DNA from: NIOZ-UU35 sp964344175 | Lineage (GTDB): Bacteria > Chloroflexota > Anaerolineae > Anaerolineales > UBA11858 | NCBI GenBank assembly: GCA_964344175.1 | Contig: CAYFMI010000127.1 | Location: 1-7,949 of the forward strand | Direction of reading: 5' to 3' | Length of the DNA: 7,949 nucleotides | Shown: piece after piece, positions 1-6,600 of the stretch | How positions within the stretch are numbered: position 1 is the first letter of the stretch | How the letters are laid out: each line of letters begins with the position of its first letter | Program-made: the position numbers and the translations under genes | Notes under the pieces: model-generated | Database searches by the model: none | What the model saw: the letters and a program-made list of their open reading frames with translations, nothing else | Told to the model about the DNA's origin: nothing

Positions 1-33
1 AGCTTTGCAGGTGCCCTGATCCTTCTACGCTAA

Positions 34-225
34 TCAAATGTCAACAGAACCTAGTAATACTACGTCGAATTTTTTTGAAGACACATGATCGGTCACATTT
101 GACATACGATCCACCCAAACGATAGAATAGCGCAGAGTACCTGAGTCAGGCAGCATTGCCTTAATCAGACGGGCATCACCAGGGTTGTCTTCTACTAAAA
201 GAATACTAATGGATAAGTCTTTCAT
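34..225 (-). pseudogene. Truncated response-regulator receiver domain remnant
   Basis: The 63-residue frame begins like a CheY-type receiver domain. After an initial beta strand it has LLVEDNPGDARLI at residues 9-21, with the acidic metal-binding pair E12-D13, and it later shows the beta-3 strand FDVVLL at 53-58. In intact receivers this strand is followed by the phosphoacceptor Asp. Here residue 59 is Gly (codon GGT, one transition from GAT), and a stop follows four codons later. The remaining half of the domain, with the conserved Thr/Ser and Lys, is missing. Removing one T after the GGT codon would give GLLTFD and then a stop, which loosely resembles the usual DLSLPD, so a frameshift plus point changes is plausible. 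No clear Shine-Dalgarno sequence precedes the ATG. The stretch is visibly richer in A and T than the neighbouring genes. It is most likely a decayed single-domain or hybrid response regulator. A short expressed peptide is possible but unlikely. Confidence 0.7.
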
Positions 226-270
226 TTTTAATTCTGGTAGTTAGTGTAGCTATAAGTGCGCAAGGAAAGA

Positions 271-323
271 CCGAAAATAGGGGTGTGCGGGGCGCGAAGC
301 GCCCCGCACACCCCTATTTTCGG
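271..323. repeat. Perfect 25-bp inverted repeat with GAA loop; possible bidirectional terminator
   Basis: The arms at 271-295 and 299-323 are exact reverse complements and leave a three-base loop (GAA, 296-298). The inner part of the stem is very GC-rich and the outer part is AT-rich (CCGAAAATAGGGG against CCCCTATTTTCGG). On either strand, therefore, a strong GC stem is preceded by A residues and followed by a short TTTT, as in a bidirectional intrinsic terminator. Pairing can extend further: 265-270 (GAAAGA) matches 328-333 (TCTTTC) across a four-base bulge. It lies 64 bp beyond the pckA stop codon and 45 bp before the start of the receiver remnant, so ending pckA transcription is the simplest role. 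A stem this long without a mismatch is more than termination needs, and a REP-like or MITE-like palindromic element is the alternative. Confidence 0.75.
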
Positions 324-359
324 AAGATCTTTCATCGAACTACGTAAGGTACAACTTGA

Positions 360-365
360 ATTATA
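360..365 (-). promoter_or_regulatory. Candidate -10 box facing the 271-323 hairpin
   Basis: The minus strand reads TATAAT here, a consensus -10 hexamer, 22 bases after the pckA stop codon. Transcription from it would start near 353, run through the perfect hairpin and reach the receiver remnant. I see no recognisable -35 hexamer at the usual 16-18 bp spacing and no extended -10 TGn. The region is AT-rich, so a chance match is quite possible. It may be the old promoter of the receiver gene. Confidence 0.25.
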
Positions 366-387
366 TCCTATGCTTGAGAACGGCTTT

Positions 388-2040
388 TTAGTTAAACGCA
401 TCTAGATTTGGCCCCGCAGCGCGCGCCTCAGGCGAGACCTCATCGGCAAATTTCTTGAAGTTCTCAATAAAGCGTGCCGCTAGCTGGCGGTATTTGTCGT
501 TGTAGGCATCTTTACTCGGCCAGGATTCACTGGGATAGAGCACATCTTCAGGCACTCCGGGGCAACTCTTGGGAACCTGAAAGCCGAAGACTGGTTCGGT
601 GTAGTACTCCACATCTTGCAGGTCTCCGTTTAACGCTGCCGTTAACATGGCGCGCGTATAACGGATGCTGATGCGCTTGCCTACGCCATACGGGCCGCCG
701 ACCCAGCCGGTATTCAACAGCCAGGCCGTCGCCCCGTAGCGTTCCATTTTGCGGGCCAGCAGCTCGGCATACCTGGCCGGGTGATGCACCATAAAGGGCG
801 CACCAAAGCAAGCGCTAAAGGTGATCTCCGGCTCTTCACCCAGCCCGACCTCTGTGCCGCCGACCTTAGATGTATAGCCTGAGATGAAGTGATACATGGC
901 CTGTTCGGGAGTCAGGCGGGCAATTGGCGGCAGCACGCCCGACGCGTCGCAGGTCAGCAGCAAGAGGTTCTTGGGATGTCCGCCAAGCCCTTCGGGGAGG
1001 GCATTGTCGATAAAATGGATTGGGTAGGAGGCACGCGTGTTTTCAGTGTATTCATCATCGTCCAGATCGATCAGGCGAGTGACCGGGTCGTAGACCACAT
1101 TCTCCAAGACGGTGCCAAACCGATGGGTGGCGGCATAAATTTGCGGCTCTGCGCTGGGAGACAGTTGAATCACTTTTGCGTAGCAGCCCCCCTCAAAGTT
1201 GAAGACGCCCTCATCACTCCAGCCATGCTCATCATCGCCAATCAGTTTACGATTAGGATCCGCCGAGAGACTGGTCTTGCCCGTCCCCGACAGGCCAAAG
1301 AACAAAGCCACATCGTCATCGTCACCCTGATTGGCCGAGCAGTGCATGGTCATCACGCCCTCGTTGGGCAGCCGATAATTGAGTACGGTGAAGATCGACT
1401 TCTTGATCTCGCCGCCGTAAGCCGAGCCGCCAATAATGGCCAGTTGCTGCTCAAAATTTAGGGCAATAAAAGTGTCGCTGCGGGTGCCGTCCATTGGCGG
1501 GAACGCCTTGAAAGACGGCAGACTGATGACCGTGAACTGAGGCACATGCGTGCGGTATTCTTCAGCGCTCTGGGGTAAAATGAACATGTTGCGCGAGAAT
1601 AAACTATGCCATGCCAATTCGGTGATCACTCGCACAGGGATGCGATAATCTGGGTGCGCCCCGGCGTAACAATCCTGCACAAAAAGGTCGCGGCCCTGAA
1701 CAAAGCCTTGCAGGCGGGTGAATAACTCGTCGAATTTTTCGCGGCTATAAGGGCGGTTGTACTCGCCCCACCAGATGTCATCTTCGGTGGAAGGCTCGCG
1801 CACGACGAATTTGTCTTGCGCGGCGCGGGCGGTATGTTTGCCTGAAGATGCAATGATCGGCCCTAAATGCGAGATATGCCCCTCGCCACGAAAGACAACT
1901 TCTTCATATAAGGCCTCGGCGGGCAGGTTCCAATAGGCCAGGCGTAAATTGGTAAAGCCGTGATTACTGAGACTGTAATCGGCTTTATGCGAATGCGCTT
2001 GACCCTCAGCAGGGGTTTTGATGTTGAGCAAGTTGTTCAT
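388..2040 (-). CDS. pckA: Phosphoenolpyruvate carboxykinase, ATP type
   Basis: This cytosolic enzyme converts oxaloacetate and ATP to phosphoenolpyruvate, ADP and CO2, the entry step of gluconeogenesis, and can run in reverse to fix CO2. The 550 residues are slightly longer than the usual 520-540. The ATP-family motifs are present in order: the PEPCK signature around GEIKKS (211-216, with catalytic K213), MHCSAN (232-237, with metal ligand H233), the P-loop GLSGTGKTSLSAD (249-261, with K255 and T256), LIGDDEHGW (267-274, metal-binding D269 and D270), FNFEGGCYAK (280-289) and ENTRASYP (333-340, with R336). The substrate-binding loop that usually reads TGRSP appears as TARAA, but its Arg (R72) is kept. 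The start is supported by a GGAG sequence five bases upstream. The gene lies 79 bp downstream of the aminotransferase on the same strand, and aspartate transamination supplies its substrate. Cotranscription is likely but not shown. The call is near certain from the motifs. Confidence 0.97.
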   Translation of the reverse strand: MNNLLNIKTPAEGQAHSHKADYSLSNHGFTNLRLAYWNLPAEALYEEVVFRGEGHISHLGPIIASSGKHTARAAQDKFVVREPSTEDDIWWGEYNRPYSREKFDELFTRLQGFVQGRDLFVQDCYAGAHPDYRIPVRVITELAWHSLFSRNMFILPQSAEEYRTHVPQFTVISLPSFKAFPPMDGTRSDTFIALNFEQQLAIIGGSAYGGEIKKSIFTVLNYRLPNEGVMTMHCSANQGDDDDVALFFGLSGTGKTSLSADPNRKLIGDDEHGWSDEGVFNFEGGCYAKVIQLSPSAEPQIYAATHRFGTVLENVVYDPVTRLIDLDDDEYTENTRASYPIHFIDNALPEGLGGHPKNLLLLTCDASGVLPPIARLTPEQAMYHFISGYTSKVGGTEVGLGEEPEITFSACFGAPFMVHHPARYAELLARKMERYGATAWLLNTGWVGGPYGVGKRISIRYTRAMLTAALNGDLQDVEYYTEPVFGFQVPKSCPGVPEDVLYPSESWPSKDAYNDKYRQLAARFIENFKKFADEVSPEARAAGPNLDAFN

Positions 2041-2045
2041 CTATA

Positions 2046-2049
2046 CTCC
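2046..2049 (-). promoter_or_regulatory. Ribosome binding site of pckA
   Basis: GGAG on the minus strand lies five bases before the ATG at 2040-2038, within an ordinary Shine-Dalgarno spacing. It fixes the pckA start. The same GGAG and five-base spacing occurs before the aminotransferase start chosen here. Confidence 0.7.
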
Positions 2050-2075
2050 GGTTTAGGTGAATAGTTGTACGATAA

Positions 2076-2113
2076 GGGTTGCCAGTTAGAGACTCGCGGC
2101 TAACTTGTAACCC
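2076..2113 (-). promoter_or_regulatory. Imperfect hairpin in the aminotransferase-pckA spacer
   Basis: On the minus strand an outer stem GGGTT/AACCC (2113-2109 with 2080-2076) encloses a three-by-three internal loop and an inner stem AGTTAG/CTAACT (2105-2100 with 2089-2084) with a ten-base loop. It lies seven to 44 bases after the aminotransferase stop codon and ends 35 bases before the pckA ATG. It is not followed by a U tract, so it is not a standard intrinsic terminator. It could be a weak terminator, an RNA processing or stabilising structure that sets the relative amounts of the two products, or chance pairing. Confidence 0.4.
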
Positions 2114-2119
2114 ACAATG

Positions 2120-3337
2120 CTATAGCCAATCGCGGACCAGCTTGCGGTCGCCGATGTAAATTTCATTGGGCGCGGCGGGATCTAAGGCCCAGCGCATGCG
2201 TTCGATGCCCTCGGTGATGTCTTTGACTGAGCCGGCATAGCTCAGGCGCAGGTGACCCTCCATGCCAAAACTGACCCCCGGAACGGTGACAACGAGCGCT
2301 TTCTCCAGCAGGAACTCGGCCAGTTTGAGCGAGTCGTTTCCGTAGGCGCGGAAGTCGGGCAGCACGTAAAAGGTGCCATCCGGCGAGACAATTTTGAGAT
2401 CGCTGAAGGCTTTGAGTTCGTTCATCACAACGTTGCGGTTGTTCTCGATGGTTAAACGCAAATTCTCGATGATGCCCTGCGGCCCGGTCAGCGCGCCCTC
2501 TGCTGCCGATTGCAACAGGGTAGCCGGATTAGACGTCATCTGCGATTGCACATTTATCATCACCTCGACCATCTTGCGCGGAGCAATCACCCAGCCGACG
2601 CGGAAGCCGGTCATACCATAGGACTTCGATACACCGTTCACCACGATCAGGCGCGAATTTTCGGTGTCCTTTGTAGTGTATTGGTATCCCGGAATCCATT
2701 CTTTGCGGTCGAAGACCAGCTTATGATAGATGTCGTCCATAATCAGGTAGATTTCTTTGCGTTCGCAATAGGCCACTAATTCGGCAATGAAATCGGCTGA
2801 GTACATTACCCCGGAAGGATTGTTGGGGCTGTTGATGATGATGGCTTTGGTGTACGAGCTGACCGCCTGCTCAATATCCTCCATGCGCTGGTAGAAGGTT
2901 CCGTCTTCGGGGGTGACCACCACCGGCATGCCATAACACATGCGCACCATTTCGGGATAACTGACCCAGTACGGGGCCAGGATGACGACTTCATCCTGGG
3001 GGTTGAGCAAGGTGTAAAGGATGTTGAAAAGCGATTGCTTGGCCCCGGTGGTGACAATGATATTTTCAGGCGCAACCACGCGCCCGTAGTGCTCCTCAGT
3101 GTAGCGGATGATGGCTTTCTTCAAACCAACCGTGCCGTCGACGCGCGAGTATTTAACATCGCCAACGCGCAACATAGCCGAGGAACTCAGGATGGCGTTA
3201 ATCGGGGTGGGATTCTTTGGTTCACCGATTCCCAAATTAATCACCGGCTCACCGCGGGCGCGCAGCAGGCGCGCTCTTTCGTTCAGAGCCAGGGTAGGGG
3301 AGGTGGCAATCGAACGGGCTTGTTTGCTAAAGGACAT
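2120..3337 (-). CDS. Class I PLP aminotransferase, probable aspartate aminotransferase (subgroup Ib)
   Basis: This PLP enzyme of fold type I probably interconverts aspartate and 2-oxoglutarate with oxaloacetate and glutamate in the cytosol. With the start chosen here it has 405 residues, normal for subgroup Ib (about 385-400). Landmarks are TTGAKQSLFN (96-105), in which K100 matches the Lys that helps recognise the acidic side chain in Thermus aspartate aminotransferase, then APYWVSYPEM (121-130), NSPNNPSG (169-176, PLP-contacting Asn), DDIY (201-204, where Asp pairs with the pyridine nitrogen), SKSYGMTGFRVGW (237-249, Schiff-base K238 and phosphate-binding R246) and RLSYA (364-368, alpha-carboxylate-binding R364). 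The frame is open upstream to an ATG at 3460. I chose the ATG at 3337 because it has GGAG five bases upstream, family homology begins there, and a TATAAT promoter element lies inside the longer version. Prephenate or other amino-acid aminotransferase activity is possible. Downstream pckA would use the oxaloacetate formed. Confidence 0.9.
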   Translation of the reverse strand: MSFSKQARSIATSPTLALNERARLLRARGEPVINLGIGEPKNPTPINAILSSSAMLRVGDVKYSRVDGTVGLKKAIIRYTEEHYGRVVAPENIIVTTGAKQSLFNILYTLLNPQDEVVILAPYWVSYPEMVRMCYGMPVVVTPEDGTFYQRMEDIEQAVSSYTKAIIINSPNNPSGVMYSADFIAELVAYCERKEIYLIMDDIYHKLVFDRKEWIPGYQYTTKDTENSRLIVVNGVSKSYGMTGFRVGWVIAPRKMVEVMINVQSQMTSNPATLLQSAAEGALTGPQGIIENLRLTIENNRNVVMNELKAFSDLKIVSPDGTFYVLPDFRAYGNDSLKLAEFLLEKALVVTVPGVSFGMEGHLRLSYAGSVKDITEGIERMRWALDPAAPNEIYIGDRKLVRDWL

Positions 3338-3342
3338 GTGAA

Positions 3343-3346
3343 CTCC
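3343..3346 (-). promoter_or_regulatory. Ribosome binding site deciding the aminotransferase start
   Basis: GGAG on the minus strand lies five bases before the ATG at 3337. This supports residue 42 of the longest open frame as the true start rather than the ATG at 3460. Confidence 0.65.
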
Positions 3347-3401
3347 GAGAGATAGGGGATAGAGGCGGGGATGTGAGAAATAAAAGGTTAGAGGTGCGCT
3401 A

Positions 3402-3407
3402 ATTATA
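3402..3407 (-). promoter_or_regulatory. -10 box of the aminotransferase (and possibly pckA) promoter
   Basis: The minus strand carries a perfect TATAAT. Initiation would fall near 3395, giving an untranslated leader of about 57 bases before the ATG at 3337, which contains the GGAG site. A -35 hexamer at 16-18 bp is poor (around 3424-3430, TGTGC-like), so an activator or a relaxed sigma factor preference is possible. Because the box lies downstream of the ATG at 3460, it argues against that longer start. Confidence 0.55.
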
Positions 3408-3620
3408 CCCCGCCAGAACTTTTCGCACAGAGCAGAATAAGTCTGCATTATCACCTGCACCGATCCACTCGGTCTAATCTGACCGACTACCAGACCCTGC
3501 GCTTTACGCCCAATGCAAGTGGGGGATATGATCTTGCCCTATTAGGGCTTTGCCTGGCGCTAGTGGGCCACGGCGTCACTTCCGAAGAGAAAACAAGCCA
3601 TCTTGCCCCGCGGCCTGATT

Positions 3621-3641
3621 AGCGAGATTTTTCATCTCGCT
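3621..3641. promoter_or_regulatory. 8-bp inverted repeat next to the FAD/Fe-S gene promoter; candidate operator
   Basis: AGCGAGAT (3621-3628) and ATCTCGCT (3634-3641) are exact reverse complements around a five-base TTTTC spacer. The right arm ends 23 bases before the -10 box at 3665, so it abuts the position of a -35 element. That placement fits an operator for a dimeric regulator of the downstream oxidase gene. There is no T tract after the stem on either strand, which speaks against a terminator. No regulator gene is adjacent in this window. Confidence 0.4.
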
Positions 3642-3664
3642 CGAGGGATGACTCGCGCAGGGAG

Positions 3665-3670
3665 TATAAT
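3665..3670 (+). promoter_or_regulatory. -10 box of the FAD/Fe-S fusion gene, leaderless arrangement
   Basis: A perfect TATAAT ends six bases before the ATG at 3677. Transcription normally begins about six to eight bases after the hexamer, so the mRNA would start at or beside the A of the start codon. GGGAG at 3660-3664 could serve as a ribosome binding site with a long 12-base spacing, but only if a promoter further upstream is used. No convincing -35 hexamer is visible. Confidence 0.5.
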
Positions 3671-3676
3671 GTCCCC

Positions 3677-6600
3677 ATGCGCCTCAATCCCGATCTGCTC
3701 CACGACTTGCAACGCGCCGGGCTAGACACTCGCACGGACGCGGCCACCCAAACGCTGTACAGCACCGATGCCTCTATCTACAAAATCAGGCCACTGGGGG
3801 TAGCTTTCCCGCGCACCCTCGACCAACTCCAGGCGGCGGTGGAGCTGGCGGCGCGCTACCGTGTCCCGCTGCTGGCGCGCGGCGCGGGCAGCAGCCTGGC
3901 GGGGCAGGCTATTGGTGAAGCGTTGATATTAGATTGCTCGCGTTATCTTAATCAAATTCACGAAATTCACAAAAATATGGAAGGGCAGGGGGGCTGGGTT
4001 GTCGCAGAGCCAGGTGTGGTGCTCACTCATCTCAACCAGGCGGCTGCATCCCTCGGCCTAATGCTCGGCCCCGACCCGGCCTCCGCCGACCGCGCCACAT
4101 TGGGGGGCAGCCTGGCAAACAACGCCAGTGGTTCCCATTCGATTGTTTACGGCATGTTCGCCGACCATATCATCGCCGCGGATGTGTATATTGGCGATGG
4201 CAGTCTGGCGCAGTTCATCGAAATTCCCGTTGCAGAGGCAAAGAAACTCGCCGGCCTGCATTCATCAACCTTGAGTGGCTTCTATCAGGCCGCCCTCGGC
4301 ATTCGGGCGACCCTCGCCGACGAAATTCGCGCTCGCTGGCCGCGCACCTACCGCCGCGCCGCCGGATACAATCTCAACTACCTGCTGCCCTGGTCGCCCA
4401 GCGCGCCGCCGCAATTTCAGACGCACCGACCCGACTTCGGCGCCTACCCGCCCGTCCGGCGCGATCATATCAATCTCGCCCATCTTCTCGCCGGGTCGGA
4501 GGGCACGCTGGGCATCATCCGCACGGCCAGGTTGAAGCTGGTTCCCAAGCCGCGCCATACGGTATTGGCTGTGCTGGCCTACAATTCAGTGGCCGAAGCC
4601 TGTGATGCCGCACCGCGATTACTCAGAAGCCGTCCCTCGGCCATCGAACTCATCCCGCGCATCCTGCTGAAATTGGCCGCTGGGGTTCCCGCTTACGCCC
4701 GTCTGTTGGATTTCATCCCGCCGGGCGGCGCTTCTCCAACCAATGGGGGGGCGCTTCCCGCCGCGCTGCAAGTGATCGAATTCGCCGGGGAAAATCTCGA
4801 TCATCTTATTCAGCAGGCTCGGGGGCTGCGCGCCGATGTCCTGGTGGCCGAAGCCCCTGCCGCCCAGCAACGCATCTGGGCGGTGCGCAAAGCCGGGTTG
4901 GGCATCTTGCAGTCGCAGCCCGGTGACCGCCGCACGCAGACCTTTATTGAAGATTTGTCGGTGCCCGTGGAGAACCTGGGGCGCTTTGTGCGCCAGATGG
5001 ATCAGATCGCCGCCGCTCATAACACCGAATTCTACTACTACGCGCACGCCTCGGCCGGCTGTCTGCACATGCGGCCTATCCTGAATTTGAAGACTCCCCA
5101 GGGCGTTGCCGAATTGCGCCAAATCGCGCAAGAAGCCATCGCGGCGACGATTGCTTTGGGAGGCACCACCACTGGAGAGCACGGCGACGGGCTGGCGCGC
5201 TCCGAGTGGTTAAAGATGCTCTATGGCCCCAGGATTGTGGGGGCCTTCCGGAGGCTGAAGAGGGCTGCCGACCCTTATGGGATTCTCAACCCCGGCAAAA
5301 TTGTCGATCCACTCCCTATGGATACAAATCTGCGCTATGGGAGCGGCTATCAAACTCAGGGCTGGGAAACGGTACTCCAATTCGATAAACAGGATCAACT
5401 CAGCGGGGCGATCGAAATTTGCAACGGAGCAGGCGTCTGTCGCAAGGACAACGGGGTGATGTGCCCATCTTTTCAGGCTACCCGTGAGGAGATGCATTCC
5501 ACGCGCGGGCGGGCAAATCTCCTGCGGGCATTCATTCGTCACCCAAGCCCGTTAGATTCTATAGATGTGCAAGATGTCTTCGCCGCCCTTGATGCATGCC
5601 TGGCCTGCAAGGGCTGCAAGGCAGAATGCCCTTCGCTGGTGGATATGGCAAAACTAAAATACGAGTTTATGCACCACTATTACCAAAGCCGCCGCCGCCG
5701 TCTGCGAGATTATTTGTTTGGGTACATAGGCCGACTGGCTCAATTAGCGCATGGGTTCGGGGGGGCATTCAACGCCCTGACAAGTTTTGTGCCGCTTCAT
5801 CGCCTGATAACAAGCACCCTCGGCCTGACGCCGCTGCGCCCCATCCCCCAGTTCCACCCGAAACCACCTGCGAGAAAGCCAGTTTTTCTGTCCCCTTCAA
5901 GCACACAGACCGCTGAGGTCCAGCCGGATATTCTATACCTCCCCGATGCTTTCACGCGCTATTTTACGCCTGCCGATGAATCTGCTGCCCTGCAAGTGCT
6001 GCGCCACCTGGGTTTCAGGGTGCGGCGCTTGCCCGTGTTGGGGGCCGGGCGCACCTTGATTTCGAAGGGATTTCTCGCCGCAGGGCAGCGGCAAGCTCAC
6101 AAAGTAATCCGCGCGATTGATAAGCTAGACCCCGCTGGCAAACTGCCGATTGTCGGCCTGGAGCCTTCCGAAATTTATACCCTGCGAGACGAGTATCTTG
6201 ATTTCTTTCCCGGCGATCAACGCGTGGAGGGCATCGCCCGCCGGGCCTGGATGATTGACGAATTTTTGGTGCGCCAGCCTGCTTGTCAAGCGCAACTTTC
6301 CTCCGTCCATCGCCCTCTGTCGCCCGTCCTGCTGCACGGCCATTGCTACCAAAAAGCGCAGCCCCCCGCAGATGATGGTATGCCGGTTGGGGTAGAAGCA
6401 ACGACAACTTTGCTTACCGCCATTGGCTGCGCGGTTTCGGTGGTCGAGGCGGGTTGCTGCGGCATGGCCGGGGCTTTTGGCTACGAAGCCGAACATTATG
6501 AGCTTTCAATGCAGGTGGGGGAGTTAGTCTTGTTGCCGAGGGTGCGCGATGCGGGGGAGGGTGTGATTGTTGCCGCTTGTGGAACATCCTGTCAGGCACA

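Larger units (their letters stand above)
3338..3676. other. Divergent intergenic region between aminotransferase and FAD/Fe-S fusion
   Basis: This 339-bp gap separates two divergently transcribed genes. It holds a -10 box for each (3402-3407 on minus, 3665-3670 on plus) and a stem-loop at 3621-3641. It also holds a plus-strand stretch from 3479 to a stop at 3620-3622 that is open and reads like protein (LTDYQTLRFTPNASGGYDLA at its start), but it has no start codon or ribosome binding site that I can identify. No tRNA-like fold, riboswitch or longer repeat was recognised. Confidence 0.6.

Noticed and set aside
889..1461. 190-residue open frame on the plus strand, antisense to pckA
   Set aside because: It lies entirely inside the certain pckA gene, has no recognised domain, and mirrors the codon pattern of the opposite strand. 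Long antisense frames are common in GC-rich genes.
3338..3460. 41-residue N-terminal extension of the aminotransferase from the ATG at 3460
   Set aside because: The extension matches nothing expected for subgroup Ib, contains the TATAAT promoter element, and the internal ATG at 3337 has a well-spaced GGAG.
3669..3671. Out-of-frame ATG overlapping the -10 box before the FAD/Fe-S gene
   Set aside because: Its frame closes after 18 codons without homology. It is an accident of the TATAATG sequence.
4619..5182. 187-residue open frame on the minus strand inside the FAD/Fe-S gene
   Set aside because: It overlaps the conserved FAD-oxidase domain in antisense and shows no family motif, so it is a shadow frame.
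5596..5916. 106-residue plus-strand frame over the ferredoxin region
   Set aside because: It is an out-of-frame copy of the cysteine-rich segment. The true frame carries the conserved C641-C651 motif and continues through to the CCG domain.
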